Made by a program: the position numbers and the translations under genes. 64,000 nucleotides of DNA from Corallococcus sp. EGB (GTDB lineage Bacteria; Myxococcota; Myxococcia; Myxococcales; Myxococcaceae). The stretch covers positions 3,720,001 to 3,784,000 of the forward strand of contig NZ_CP079946.1 of the NCBI RefSeq assembly GCF_019968905.1, given 5' to 3'. Shown here one piece after another: positions 38,020 to 48,052 of this stretch (its first letter is position 1; each line of letters starts with the position of its first letter). Under the pieces are notes generated by a model. The model was not told where the DNA came from and ran no database searches. It was given only the letters and a program-made list of their open reading frames with translations.

Positions 38020-39756
38020 ATGCCGGCATTGCTGCTGCTCACGGGCCCCTCGGCGGGGCGCCGGTACGAGGTCGTCTCCCAGCTGACCCTCGGCCGCAGC
38101 CCCTCCTGCGACATCCCGCTGGAAGACGACCAGGTCTCGCGCCGCCACGCGCAGCTGTTCCTGGACACGGTCGCGGGACAGGTGCGGCTGCGCGACCTGG
38201 GCTCCACCAACGGCACGCTGCTCAACGGGCAGCGGTTGGCGCTCCAGGAGGAGGCGGTGCTGCGCCCGGGCGACCGGATGCGCGTGGGCGCCACCATCGC
38301 GGTGTACGAGCCGCCGCCGGTGTCCATCGTGGACGAGCCTTCCGGGGTCGTCGCCCCGGGGCCGGAGCACGTGCCCATCGAGGAGGTGCTGCCGCACGTG
38401 GGCGCGGCCGCGGCGATGTACTCGGCGGGGACGGCGCTGTTGGGGGCCACCAGCGAGGCCATGGTGCTGCGGCGGCTGTCCGAGGAGACGGCGCACGCGC
38501 TCAACGCGGACCGGGCCGCGGCGCTCCTGAGCGGGCCGGAGGGGCTGCGCACGGCCGCGGTGTCCGGCGCGGCGTCCGTGGAGGTGCCTCGCGCGCTGGT
38601 GCAGGCGGCGCTGGAGCGCAAGGAGTTGGGGCGGACGGATACGGCGCTGTGCTCGCCGCTGGTGGCTTCGGGCGGGATGCCCTTTGGCGTGCTCTACGTG
38701 GAGCGCGAGGAGTCGCCGTTCACCGAGGGCGAGGGGCAGTTGCTCGCGTCGCTGGGGCGGCTGGGCGGCGAGGCCTATACGGCGGTGCGCTCGCGCGGTG
38801 AGGCGGAGGCCGCGGAGACGCCGTGGGTGACGCCGCTGGGGACGTCGCGGGTGTTCCGGGGCGTGTTGGAGGAAGCGCGGCGGGCGGCGGGCAGCGCCGC
38901 CCCGGTGGTGCTGTATGGCGAACCCGGTACGGGCAAGGCGTTGCTGGCGCACTTCCTCCACGGCAAGTCACCGCGCGCGCTGGGGCCGTGGGTGACGGTG
39001 GAGTGCCGGCAGCCGCTGGAGGCCGTGGAGGTGGCGCTCTTCGGCCGCGCGGGCTCGCCCGGCCAGCCACCGGTGACGTCCGCGGTGCTGCGAGCGGACG
39101 CGGGCACGCTGCTGTTGCGCCACGTGGAGGCGCTTCCCCGGCAGGCGGCGGAGCGGCTGGCGCGGATGCTGGCCCGGCGCGCGGCTCCGGCCCGGCAGGG
39201 GGGAGAGGAGCCCGTGGACGTGCGCATCGTCGCCACCAGCGCGTCGCCGGTGTCGCGGCTCGCGTCGCGGGGCGAGTTCGACGCGGCGCTGGCCCGGGGG
39301 CTCACGGGGTTCGAGATGGAAGTGCCTCCCCTGCGGGAGCGGCGGGCCGACGTACCGGTGCTGCTGGAGCACTTCGTCCTGCGCGGTGCCCGGCAGGGCG
39401 GGCGGGAGGCGCCGGTGCTGGGACCGGAGGCCCGGCGCCTGTTGGCGGAGTACCCGTGGCCGCAGAACGTGCGCGAACTGGAGTTGGTCGCGGAGCGGCT
39501 GGGGCGCGTGTACGCGGCGGGCCACGTGGGCATTCCGCAGCTGCCGCCCGAGGTGCGCGAGGGCGTGGTGGGGCACGCGCCGCGCACGTTGCAGGAGCAG
39601 GTGGCCCGCCTGGAGCGCGACGCCATCGCGGAGGCCCTTCGCGAGTCCGGCTGGAAGAAGGTCCGCGCGGCGGAGCTGCTGGGCATCAGCCGGCCCACGC
39701 TCGACCGGAAGATGGAGGAGTACGGGCTGACGCTGGAGCGGGGGACCCGCGGTTGA
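38020..39756 (+). CDS. FHA-GAF-AAA regulator with degenerate sigma-54 activator core
   Basis: 578 residues. N-terminal FHA domain (about 20-90, with GRSPSCDI, SRRHA and GSTNGT phosphothreonine-binding motifs), a GAF-like domain (about 130-255), an AAA+ domain (about 270-500) and a C-terminal Fis-type HTH (about 522-570, ending EYGLTLERG). Walker A GEPGTGK (300-306) is present. However the GAFTGA sigma-54 loop is absent (LFGRAGSPGQPPVTS, about 340-354), and the Walker B D-E pair is replaced by R367-H368 in GTLLLRHVE. It therefore probably binds DNA and a phosphopeptide but does not activate sigma-54 polymerase in the usual way. Confidence 0.85.
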   Translation: MPALLLLTGPSAGRRYEVVSQLTLGRSPSCDIPLEDDQVSRRHAQLFLDTVAGQVRLRDLGSTNGTLLNGQRLALQEEAVLRPGDRMRVGATIAVYEPPPVSIVDEPSGVVAPGPEHVPIEEVLPHVGAAAAMYSAGTALLGATSEAMVLRRLSEETAHALNADRAAALLSGPEGLRTAAVSGAASVEVPRALVQAALERKELGRTDTALCSPLVASGGMPFGVLYVEREESPFTEGEGQLLASLGRLGGEAYTAVRSRGEAEAAETPWVTPLGTSRVFRGVLEEARRAAGSAAPVVLYGEPGTGKALLAHFLHGKSPRALGPWVTVECRQPLEAVEVALFGRAGSPGQPPVTSAVLRADAGTLLLRHVEALPRQAAERLARMLARRAAPARQGGEEPVDVRIVATSASPVSRLASRGEFDAALARGLTGFEMEVPPLRERRADVPVLLEHFVLRGARQGGREAPVLGPEARRLLAEYPWPQNVRELELVAERLGRVYAAGHVGIPQLPPEVREGVVGHAPRTLQEQVARLERDAIAEALRESGWKKVRAAELLGISRPTLDRKMEEYGLTLERGTRG

Positions 39757-39760
39757 GCGC

Positions 39761-40687
39761 TCAGGCCTTGGTGATGGCGCCGTCCTTGCGGCGGCTGAGC
39801 AACACCCCCGTGAGGATGAGCGCCGCGCCGAGCATCTGGAGCAGGGTGGGGCGCTCGCCGCGGACGGCCCAGGCGGTGAGGGCGGCGACCACGGGGATGC
39901 CGGTGCCGTAGAGCGTCGTGCGGTTGGTGCCCACCTGCTGCACGCTGCGGAACCACACGAAGTACGCGAGCACCAGCGGCACCAGCGCCGAATACACGAG
40001 CGCCACCCAGCCCGCGGCGCTCACGCGCGACGTGTCCATCTCGATGACCTGGGAGGCGCCGGCCAGCACGACGCCCGGGGCTCCCGTGAGCATGGTGATG
40101 GCGGTGACGCGCAGCGCGGACACGCCGTCGCCCACGGCGCGCGTGCCCACCGTGTAGATGGACCAGCACAGCGAGCTGCCGACAATCAGCGCGTCGCCCA
40201 TCCACGTCGCCGCGCCCAGGTTGGGGCCTCGGGCTCCGACGACGAGCAGCGTGCCCACCACCGCGAGGGAGAGCCCCGCGACGACGGGCCGCCGCAGCCG
40301 TTCGATGCCCAGCGCCGCGCCCAGCGCCGCCGTCACCACCGGGCTCACCGCCGTGAGCATGCCGCTGTTGGCCGCCGTGGTCCTCGACAGCCCCTCGATG
40401 AAGCACAGCTGGTACAGCGTGTTGCCCACGAACCCCAGCGCGGTCAGCCGCAGGAGCGTCTTCCACGGCATCGGCTTGTGGCCCTCCACCGCGAGCAGCA
40501 CGAGCCCCATCGCGAGCGCCGCGAGCCCGAAGCGCAGCGACATGAAGGCCCGCGCCGGCATGCCCTCCAGCGCGTCCTTCACGAGGGTGTAGTTCGTCCC
40601 CCAGACGACCACGACGGCGATCATCGCCAGGTCCGAGGTGGAGAGGAGACGGGCAGGCGCTGCGACCGCGGGCGACGAGGTGCTCAC
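39761..40687 (-). CDS. EamA/DMT family transporter
   Basis: About 308 residues with ten hydrophobic helices arranged as two EamA repeats (first starting IAVVVVWGTNYTLVKDALEG, second near SLCWSIYTVGTRAVGD). Members export metabolites; the substrate is unknown. The GTG at 40687 is preferred; upstream in-frame sequence is not membrane-like. Convergent with the FHA regulator gene, only 4 bp apart. Confidence 0.8.
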   Translation of the reverse strand: MSTSSPAVAAPARLLSTSDLAMIAVVVVWGTNYTLVKDALEGMPARAFMSLRFGLAALAMGLVLLAVEGHKPMPWKTLLRLTALGFVGNTLYQLCFIEGLSRTTAANSGMLTAVSPVVTAALGAALGIERLRRPVVAGLSLAVVGTLLVVGARGPNLGAATWMGDALIVGSSLCWSIYTVGTRAVGDGVSALRVTAITMLTGAPGVVLAGASQVIEMDTSRVSAAGWVALVYSALVPLVLAYFVWFRSVQQVGTNRTTLYGTGIPVVAALTAWAVRGERPTLLQMLGAALILTGVLLSRRKDGAITKA

Positions 40688-40880
40688 GGCGGCGGGGCAT
40701 AGGGCGGCGCGGTTCCGGATGCAACCCACGGAGCCGCAACGAACAGGCGCCTTCCATGCCACACGGCCCGGTCACCGACACGCACGCGCGGTGCTCTCCC
40801 ACCCGCAGTCGACGGCGCGCCGACGTTTCCCCGCGCCCGTGCTTGTCCGGCCGCCCGGGCCATGGCGTAAATGCCCGCCC

Positions 40881-41798
<918 letters not shown>

Positions 41799-41808
41799 AG
41801 CGGCGGTC

Positions 41809-42303
41809 TCAGGCCGCGCGGCGCTGGAACCAGGACATCAGGTCCTCCAGCGCCGCGCGGTCCACTTCGTCGAAGGTGTTCTTGTGCTCGGAGTCGATGT
41901 CGAGCACCGCGAGGAGCTCGCGGTTGCGCCCGTACACCGGCACGACGATCTCCGACGCGGAGCGCCCGTCGCAGGTGATGTGGCCCGGGAACGCGTGCAC
42001 GTCCGGCACCACCACCGTCTCGCCCCTGGCTGCGGACGTGCCGCACACGCCCTTGCCGAAGGCGATCTCCAGGCACCCGAGCGTCCCCTGGTAGGGGCCC
42101 ACGCGCAGCAGCTTCCCGGGCGTCACCACCCGGTAGAAGCCCGTCCACAGGTGGCCGAAGGCGTTGTGCAGCAGGCAGCTCATCGTCGCCATCGCGCAGA
42201 TGTCATCATCCACGCCCTCGAGGATGGCGAGCGCGTGCGCCTTCAGCTCGGCGTATGCCTCGGTCTTGGGCTGACCGCGCAGATCCAGGGTGACTTCGGC
42301 CAT
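41809..42303 (-). CDS. msrC: Free methionine-(R)-sulfoxide reductase (GAF type)
   Basis: 164 residues, a GAF-fold enzyme that reduces free Met-R-sulfoxide. The three conserved cysteines are visible in LGCLEIAFGKGVCG and HITCDGRSASEI. ATG 42303 gives MAEVTLDLRGQPKTEAY; the in-frame upstream extension is compositionally foreign. Divergent from the sirtuin gene with a 73-bp spacer and convergent with psuG. Confidence 0.85.
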   Translation of the reverse strand: MAEVTLDLRGQPKTEAYAELKAHALAILEGVDDDICAMATMSCLLHNAFGHLWTGFYRVVTPGKLLRVGPYQGTLGCLEIAFGKGVCGTSAARGETVVVPDVHAFPGHITCDGRSASEIVVPVYGRNRELLAVLDIDSEHKNTFDEVDRAALEDLMSWFQRRAA

Positions 42304-42376
42304 GATGGAGTCCTCTGTCAGGAGTTCAGTCCCGCCCCTTCTAACAACCCTCGTGCCGGCTGGCACTGGAGGTCGT

Positions 42377-43108
42377 GTGGAACCGCTCGTCCTGGATTCG
42401 AAAACCCGCCTGCTCGTGCTCACCGGTGCCGGAGTCTCCGCGGAGAGCGGAGTGCCCACGTTCCGGGGGATGAACGGCCTGTGGGAGAACCACCCCGTGG
42501 AGGCCGTGGCGTCGCCGCAGGGCTTCGAGGCGAACCCCGCGCTCGTCTGGCGCTTCTACTCGCAGCGTCGCTCGGGGGCGGCGGACGTGAAGCCCAACCC
42601 GGGCCACGACGCGCTGGTCCGCTGGGAGGAGCACCTGGGCGACCGCTTCCTGTTGGCCACGCAGAACGTGGACGGCCTGCACACGAAGGCAGGCAGCCAG
42701 CGCGTGGTGGACATGCACGGCAACCTCTTCCGCACGAAGTGCGCGGACTGCCGGCGTGAGCCCTTCGCCGACACCACGGTGCACGCGTCGGGCACGGTGC
42801 CCCGGTGCGACAGCTGCGGAGGCCGGCTGCGGCCGGACATCGTCTGGTTCGGGGAGATGCTGGACCCGGACCACCTGGCGCGCATTGGCGAGTTCATCAC
42901 GCGCAAGGACGGCACGCGGCTGGTGTTCCTGGCCGCGGGCACGTCTGGCGCGGTGTGGCCGGCGGCGGGCATCGTGGACGAGGTGCGCTCCGTGCGCGGG
43001 GACACGTGGCTCGTGAACTACGAGTCCGCCGCGAACACGGAGCGCTTCCACCACTTCGTCCAGGGCATGAGCGGGCAGGTGCTGCCCACCCTGGCGAAGC
43101 TCGCCTGA
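42377..43108 (+). CDS. cobB: NAD-dependent protein deacylase (sirtuin)
   Basis: 243 residues from GTG 42377 (VEPLVLDSKTR) with GGAGG four nt upstream. NAD site GAGVSAESGVPTFRG, TQNVDGLHTKAG and catalytic His in DMHGNLFRTKC; zinc ligands in CADC and CDSC; FGEMLDP in the Rossmann part. Likely removes acetyl or succinyl groups from lysines. Probably regulated together with divergent msrC, though no operator was found. Confidence 0.9.
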   Translation: MEPLVLDSKTRLLVLTGAGVSAESGVPTFRGMNGLWENHPVEAVASPQGFEANPALVWRFYSQRRSGAADVKPNPGHDALVRWEEHLGDRFLLATQNVDGLHTKAGSQRVVDMHGNLFRTKCADCRREPFADTTVHASGTVPRCDSCGGRLRPDIVWFGEMLDPDHLARIGEFITRKDGTRLVFLAAGTSGAVWPAAGIVDEVRSVRGDTWLVNYESAANTERFHHFVQGMSGQVLPTLAKLA

Positions 43109-43119
43109 GGCCCGGGGGC

Positions 43120-44601
43120 TTACGGTCCGCGGAGGACCGTGAGCCCCTGGTTGGTGAGGACGAGCAGCATGCTCGGCGTCACGGTGGGCTCGTAGACCAT
43201 CTGCAGCACGCGCTGCCCGGAGACCTCGCGGACCGGGGCCAGCGTGGTGCCGTCCGCCTCCAGCCGCCAGAGGCCCGCGCCGTCGGTGCCGATGTAGAGC
43301 GCGCCGTCATCCGTCGCCTTGAGTGACAGGATGCGGTTGGACGGCAGGCCCGCGAGCTTCGACCAGTCGCCCGTGGAGCGGCTCTTCGGCGTCAGCGCCC
43401 AGACGCCGTACTGCTCGCTGCCCAGGTAGTAGCGGCCCGAGCGGACCTGTTCGAAGGCGCGCCAGTAGTCGTCGGTGGCCTGGCCGTTGAGCACCTGGTT
43501 GTAGCTCTTGAAGGTCCAGGGCGTGGGGCCATCCCAGGTCTGCTCGCGGTCCCACTCCTCCAGATTGGGGCTGGGGACGAGCACGCCGACCATCTGCTCA
43601 TTGGCGACGAGGACGTCGCCGTTCAGCCCGATGCCCAGGCCGTACATGTATGGGCACTGGAGCGAGCCCCACTCCGAGCCGTCTTCGAAGAGGTACCAGC
43701 CCGGGTGGCGGTGGCTGTTGTAGGTGAGCCCCTGGATGCGCGTCGCGCCGTGGTTGGTGGTGATGTAGAGGTCGCCGCGGTCGCGGCCGCGCGTCACGCG
43801 GGCGCAGTTGAGGACGGTGCGGTCCTCCTCGTAGTGGAAGTCATTGGTGTTGTGGATGCCCGCCTGGCGGCCCGCGTTCGCCGCGCCGGTGGTGCGCCAG
43901 AGGTGCTCCTCGAGTTTGACGCTGCCGTCGGGCTGGAGGCGGACCGCGTCGAGGTCGCCCTTGCGGTACTCGGCGAAGCGCTCGGCGGAGTAGCCTGCCT
44001 CGCCCTTCCAGGGGATGTACGTGCGTTGGTCGATGCCCTCCGAGCGCTTCATCTCGTCGGCGGCGTAGCCCACGTAGGCGCGTCCGGCCTCGCCGCCGCA
44101 GATGACGGTGGAGCCGGTCGCGAGCGAATCGCGGCTGAACGGTTCGGCCGCCTGCCCGACGTTGGCGGTCCACGTGGGCTGGGTGTCGCCCGGGCGCAGC
44201 ACGCCGATGCGGCGGCCGTCGAGGAGCCAGAGGTTGAGCCCTTCATCGAGCCCGACGCTCTGGGGTTTGTCGACACCGAAGGTGCGCGTGTAGTCGAGCA
44301 CCGCGGCCGTGGGCCAGGGCCCCGCGTCGGGTGTTTCGCCGGTGCCTGCATCGGGCGCTGGCGTCATCCCTGAGTCCGGGGTTCCGCCCGCATCGGGTGT
44401 CCCTCCATCTTCGCCCGGAGGGACCGTGCCGGCGTCTGGAACGGAACCCGGTGGGGGGAGCGAGGGAACTTCGTTTCCATCGGACGGATCCGTGATGGAG
44501 CCGTCCTGCGGATCAACTGTCGAGGAGTCGTCGCTGCAACCCGCCGACAACAAAGCCATGACCACCAGCCCCGTCCCCAACACGCCTGCTCGAATACCCA
44601 T
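43120..44601 (-). CDS. Lipoprotein with Pro/Asp/Gly linker and propeller-like domain
   Basis: 493 residues with a signal peptide and lipobox LSAGC near residue 22. A flexible linker (about 25-95) rich in Asp-Ala-Gly and Pro (PDAGTVPPGEDGGTPDAGG) is typical of myxobacterial surface lipoproteins. The C-terminal 390 residues show repeated LWLLDGRRIGVL / LYIGTDGAGLWRL-type strands, suggesting a two-component-regulator-like or Kelch/PQQ-like beta-propeller. No function can be assigned. Confidence 0.7.
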   Translation of the reverse strand: MGIRAGVLGTGLVVMALLSAGCSDDSSTVDPQDGSITDPSDGNEVPSLPPPGSVPDAGTVPPGEDGGTPDAGGTPDSGMTPAPDAGTGETPDAGPWPTAAVLDYTRTFGVDKPQSVGLDEGLNLWLLDGRRIGVLRPGDTQPTWTANVGQAAEPFSRDSLATGSTVICGGEAGRAYVGYAADEMKRSEGIDQRTYIPWKGEAGYSAERFAEYRKGDLDAVRLQPDGSVKLEEHLWRTTGAANAGRQAGIHNTNDFHYEEDRTVLNCARVTRGRDRGDLYITTNHGATRIQGLTYNSHRHPGWYLFEDGSEWGSLQCPYMYGLGIGLNGDVLVANEQMVGVLVPSPNLEEWDREQTWDGPTPWTFKSYNQVLNGQATDDYWRAFEQVRSGRYYLGSEQYGVWALTPKSRSTGDWSKLAGLPSNRILSLKATDDGALYIGTDGAGLWRLEADGTTLAPVREVSGQRVLQMVYEPTVTPSMLLVLTNQGLTVLRGP

Positions 44602-44963
44602 TCCGTGTCTTCCTCCACGGAGACTTCATGGCAAGACCCGGGCCAGCGGGGTTCGTACTCTCGGGCTTGATGAGAGGCTCCTGCGCGCTCGCGCGCTCGC
44701 GCCCAGGTGGCACGCGGGTCCATTCGTTGACTGCTTTTGCGCCGGAACTGTCGGCGGGCGCGTGTCCCATGGGGGCAATACCGTTCTTGAGCAGGCACGC
44801 CCGGCCCCAGGCATCGCGAAGGACCGCCAGATGAAACGCGTGGGTCGCCGAGCCACCGGGCGCTGGTGTGTGTGTCAGACGGGCCCGAGCCTTCGCGTCA
44901 ACGCGGCTCGTGCGCGGCCGGTGTCTGGCGTGCGTTTGAGTACCCTTCGCCCCGAGCCCCGCC
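44602..44963. other. Non-coding spacer, nothing recognised
   Basis: 362 bp between the divergent lipoprotein and the RNA-repair fusion gene. It includes a short GC repeat (CGCGCTCGCG repeated, about 44686-44703). No convincing promoter or operator was found; a promoter for the plus gene must lie here. Confidence 0.5.
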
Positions 44964-47900
44964 GTGTCTCACGAACGCTTCACGACCAGCCGCGAGGTGT
45001 ACCACCGCATCCGGTGGGACTCGCGGCTCGATGCCCGCGAGTTCGTCATCGGTTACGACGCGCACCGCGGCGCGATGCAGGAGATGCCCCTCGAGGCGTT
45101 TGTCCCCGACGGCGAGATCCCGTGGCACCGCGTCTGGTACTTCAAGCGCGGGACCCTGGTGGTGTGGGACCGCAAGGAACGCATCGACCTCCTCGGCAAT
45201 GCCGGGCCCGCGGAGGAGCCCGCGCAACCTCCGCCTGTCGCGGTGCCGGGCTTCACACCCTTGCCCGCATGGAAATACGACGGGCGCTCGGGTGCGTGGG
45301 CCCAGGCCTCATCTGCGCCGGGCCCCTCGCTCCCCGCGGCGGCCACGCTGACAGTCGTCACCTTCAACGTCCTCTTCGACCTGTACGACGCGGAGTTGCT
45401 GGCGACCGAGCGCAGGACCCCGGCGGCGCTCGCGCTGCTCCGTGAGACGGACGCGGACGTCATCGCGCTCCAGGAGGTCACTCCAGCGTTCCTCCGGGCC
45501 CTGCTCGCCGAACCCTGGGTTCGCGAGCGCTACTGGCTGACGGACGGTCCCAGCGCGCAGACCGTGACTCCCTATGGTCAGGTGCTCCTGTCGCGCGTGC
45601 CGCTCGCATCCGTGTGGCAGCGCGCCTTCTCGCGGGACAAGCGGTTCATCACCGCGGAGCTTCGCCTCTCGGGCGGCACGGCATGGGTGGCCACGCCTCA
45701 CCTGACGAGCAACCGGGACGCGTCTGGAGCCTCGGCGCGTGCGGTGCAGGTCGATGCGCTTCTTGAATGGGCCCGGACACTCGGTTCCACGAATGAGCTT
45801 GATGCTCCGGACCTGGTGGTGGCCGGTGACTTCAACTTCGGTGATGGTGCGCCGGAAGCGGAGTCCTTCGCGCGCGCGGGCTTCGTGGATGTCTGGTCCT
45901 CCCTGCGGCCTTCGGAAGCAGGGGAGACATTCAACCCCCAGTTGAACGCCCTGGCGGCGCTCACCACCGTTTCGGGACGGCTCGCGCGGTTGGACCGGGT
46001 GCTGGTGGCATCTCCCACAGGGCGCTTCGCTCCAGAGTCCGTGGGCCTCTTCGCGGAAGCCCCGCTCGCGGGATCGCCCGCGCCCTCGGGGAAGCCCCTC
46101 TTCGTCTCGGACCATTTCGGGCTGCGCTGTGTCCTGCGCCGGGAATCGGTTTCATCCGCTGCGGACGGCGCCGCGCGGACCTCCACGACGCTCGTCCATC
46201 ACACGGCCCTGGTGCTGATTCCGCCGGAGGAAGTCTGGGGGCCCATCCAGGCGCTGCGCAAGAAGCACGACGCGAAGTTCCAGCGGTGGATGCCCCACAT
46301 CACGCTGCTGTATCCCTTCGTTCCGGAAGAGGACTTCGAGACGGCAGAGGCCATCCTCGTGGATGCCCTCCAGGGCGTCGCACCCTTCGAGGTGACGCTC
46401 TCCGCGTTCGGCCACTTCGAGCACCGCGCCAACGCGACCGCGTGGCTCCGTCCCGATGCTCAGCCCTCCGGTGCGCTGGCGGCCTTGCACGCGAAGCTCG
46501 TGGCGGCCTTGCCCGAATGCGCCACCTCCGCTCATGGTGGCTTCACGCCCCACCTCTCCGTCGGGCAGCTCCCGCTCTCCACGGACATCCCCCGCACGCT
46601 CGCCGAGTGGCAGCGCTCCTGGCGGTCGCTGAAGTTCCACGTGGGCGAGCTGTGCCTCATCCGGAGGAAGGGCGATACACCCTTCGAGATCATCCGGCGC
46701 ATCCCCCTGGCACAGCCATCACGGACAGCGCCGGAGCACGAGGACACGGCACTGCACGAAGTGCTGACGTCCATTGGCGCCACCGGGTCACCCGAGGGGC
46801 ACGCCGCCCGGACCGCGGCGGTGGAGCAACTGCGCGCACACTGCGAACGGATCGGCGCCACGCTGCATCCGTATGGCTCGTATCTCCTGGGCACGGACGG
46901 CGCGGGCAGCGACGTGGACGCTGTCGCCATCGGACCGGCGAACCTGCCCCGTGACGACTTCGCGCGGGCGCTCCTCCAGGAACTGGAACCGGGCACGGCC
47001 CGCTACGTGGCGGACGCCTCCATCCCGCTGGTGAAGTTGTCCCTCGGGGGCGTGAGCTTCGACCTGGCCTACGCGAGCCGTCCCGAGGGCGTGCCTCCGG
47101 AAGAACCCCTGATGCGGATCGAGCAGCATGGTTCGGAGCTCGACCCCGCGGGCCTCCGCGCCGTGCTGGGGTGGGCCGACACGTCGAGCTTGATGGATGC
47201 CATTGCTCGCGACAGCGGACGGACCGAACGGTTCCGGACCCTGCTGCGCGCTGTGAAGGCCTGGGCCCGAGCCCGAGGCATCTACTCCCATGCGTTGGGT
47301 TATCTCGGTGGGTTGTCGTGGACGCTGCTCGCGGCTTGGACCTGCACCCGCGCGACCCCGGAGGCCATGCGGTCCGACGTGGCACTGCTCGCGCACTTCT
47401 TCGGAACCTTTGCTTCCTGGCCGTGGCCCCAGCCGGTGACGCTCACGGCCGAGACGGCGCGCTACCGGCCCGAAGGCAAGCGCGACCTCCTGCCCGTCAT
47501 TGCTCCCGCGCTCCCGGCTCGAAACACCGCGCGCAATGTGTCGCGGTCCACGTTCCGCGTCCTCCGGGACGAACTGCTTCGCGCCCGCGAGCTCGTGGCT
47601 CACGCGTGTGCTGCGGGCACCGCCTCCACATGGTCCGCGCTCTTCCTGCCCCTCGCCGCCAACGAGCTCCCCCCGGTGGCGTTGCGCCTGTCCGCCGAGG
47701 CTTCCTCCGCCGAGGACCGGGAAGTCGTCGCGGGGTGGATCCTCGGGCACGTCACGGCCCTGGTGTATCGGCTGGAAGGAGACCGGCGTCTCTTCGTGCG
47801 TCCGCTCCATCCGCCACAGGCCGGAGGACCGCTGCTCATCGGGTTGGAGGTGCGCGAAGCACGGGACGCCGCGGCGTTGTCATGGCATCCCTCGAGTCCG

Positions 47901-48029
47901 CTGTTCGCGGCCGTGGAGGCGTTCCGCGCGTCCTTCCAGGAGTGGACGCACCGCCCCGCCGGCGCGGTGCTCCAGGTCGAGTGGGTGCGAGGCAATGACA
48001 GCGCACGGAGCGCTACGCCCGCTCCGTAG
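44964..48029 (+). CDS. Multi-domain RNA end-repair enzyme: MJ1316/DUF504 + EEP + 2H + eukaryote-type poly(A) polymerase
   Basis: 1021 residues from GTG 44964. Domain 1 (about 7-80) matches DUF504/MJ1316 (IRWDSRLDAREFVIGYD, IPWHRVWYF, VVWDRKERIDLL), proposed to recognise RNA ends. Domain 2 (about 127-392) is an endonuclease/exonuclease/phosphatase fold: N135, LQE171, H246, AGD289FN291, SD383H384. Domain 3 (about 408-585) is a 2H phosphoesterase with HIT at 445 and HLS at 530, as in 2'-5' RNA ligases. Domain 4 (about 596-900) resembles eukaryotic poly(A) polymerase: GSY at 638, carboxylates D650, D652 and D700, and the central helix VKAWARARGIYSHALGYLGG (764-783). All catalytic motifs look intact. 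The gene is solitary, flanked by lipoprotein genes. Confidence 0.85.
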   Translation: MSHERFTTSREVYHRIRWDSRLDAREFVIGYDAHRGAMQEMPLEAFVPDGEIPWHRVWYFKRGTLVVWDRKERIDLLGNAGPAEEPAQPPPVAVPGFTPLPAWKYDGRSGAWAQASSAPGPSLPAAATLTVVTFNVLFDLYDAELLATERRTPAALALLRETDADVIALQEVTPAFLRALLAEPWVRERYWLTDGPSAQTVTPYGQVLLSRVPLASVWQRAFSRDKRFITAELRLSGGTAWVATPHLTSNRDASGASARAVQVDALLEWARTLGSTNELDAPDLVVAGDFNFGDGAPEAESFARAGFVDVWSSLRPSEAGETFNPQLNALAALTTVSGRLARLDRVLVASPTGRFAPESVGLFAEAPLAGSPAPSGKPLFVSDHFGLRCVLRRESVSSAADGAARTSTTLVHHTALVLIPPEEVWGPIQALRKKHDAKFQRWMPHITLLYPFVPEEDFETAEAILVDALQGVAPFEVTLSAFGHFEHRANATAWLRPDAQPSGALAALHAKLVAALPECATSAHGGFTPHLSVGQLPLSTDIPRTLAEWQRSWRSLKFHVGELCLIRRKGDTPFEIIRRIPLAQPSRTAPEHEDTALHEVLTSIGATGSPEGHAARTAAVEQLRAHCERIGATLHPYGSYLLGTDGAGSDVDAVAIGPANLPRDDFARALLQELEPGTARYVADASIPLVKLSLGGVSFDLAYASRPEGVPPEEPLMRIEQHGSELDPAGLRAVLGWADTSSLMDAIARDSGRTERFRTLLRAVKAWARARGIYSHALGYLGGLSWTLLAAWTCTRATPEAMRSDVALLAHFFGTFASWPWPQPVTLTAETARYRPEGKRDLLPVIAPALPARNTARNVSRSTFRVLRDELLRARELVAHACAAGTASTWSALFLPLAANELPPVALRLSAEASSAEDREVVAGWILGHVTALVYRLEGDRRLFVRPLHPPQAGGPLLIGLEVREARDAAALSWHPSSPLFAAVEAFRASFQEWTHRPAGAVLQVEWVRGNDSARSATPAP

Positions 48030-48052
48030 CACCTGTCAGCCAGACACCCTCG

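Noticed and set aside
41799-42376. psuG-msrC-cobB as a stress or defence island
   Set aside because: Genes are on opposite strands, each is a common housekeeping enzyme, and no defence-type domain is present.
44680-44706. CGCGCTCGCG repeats as a possible replication or recombination site
   Set aside because: Very short, simple GC repetition expected in a genome of this composition; no DnaA boxes or direct repeats around it.
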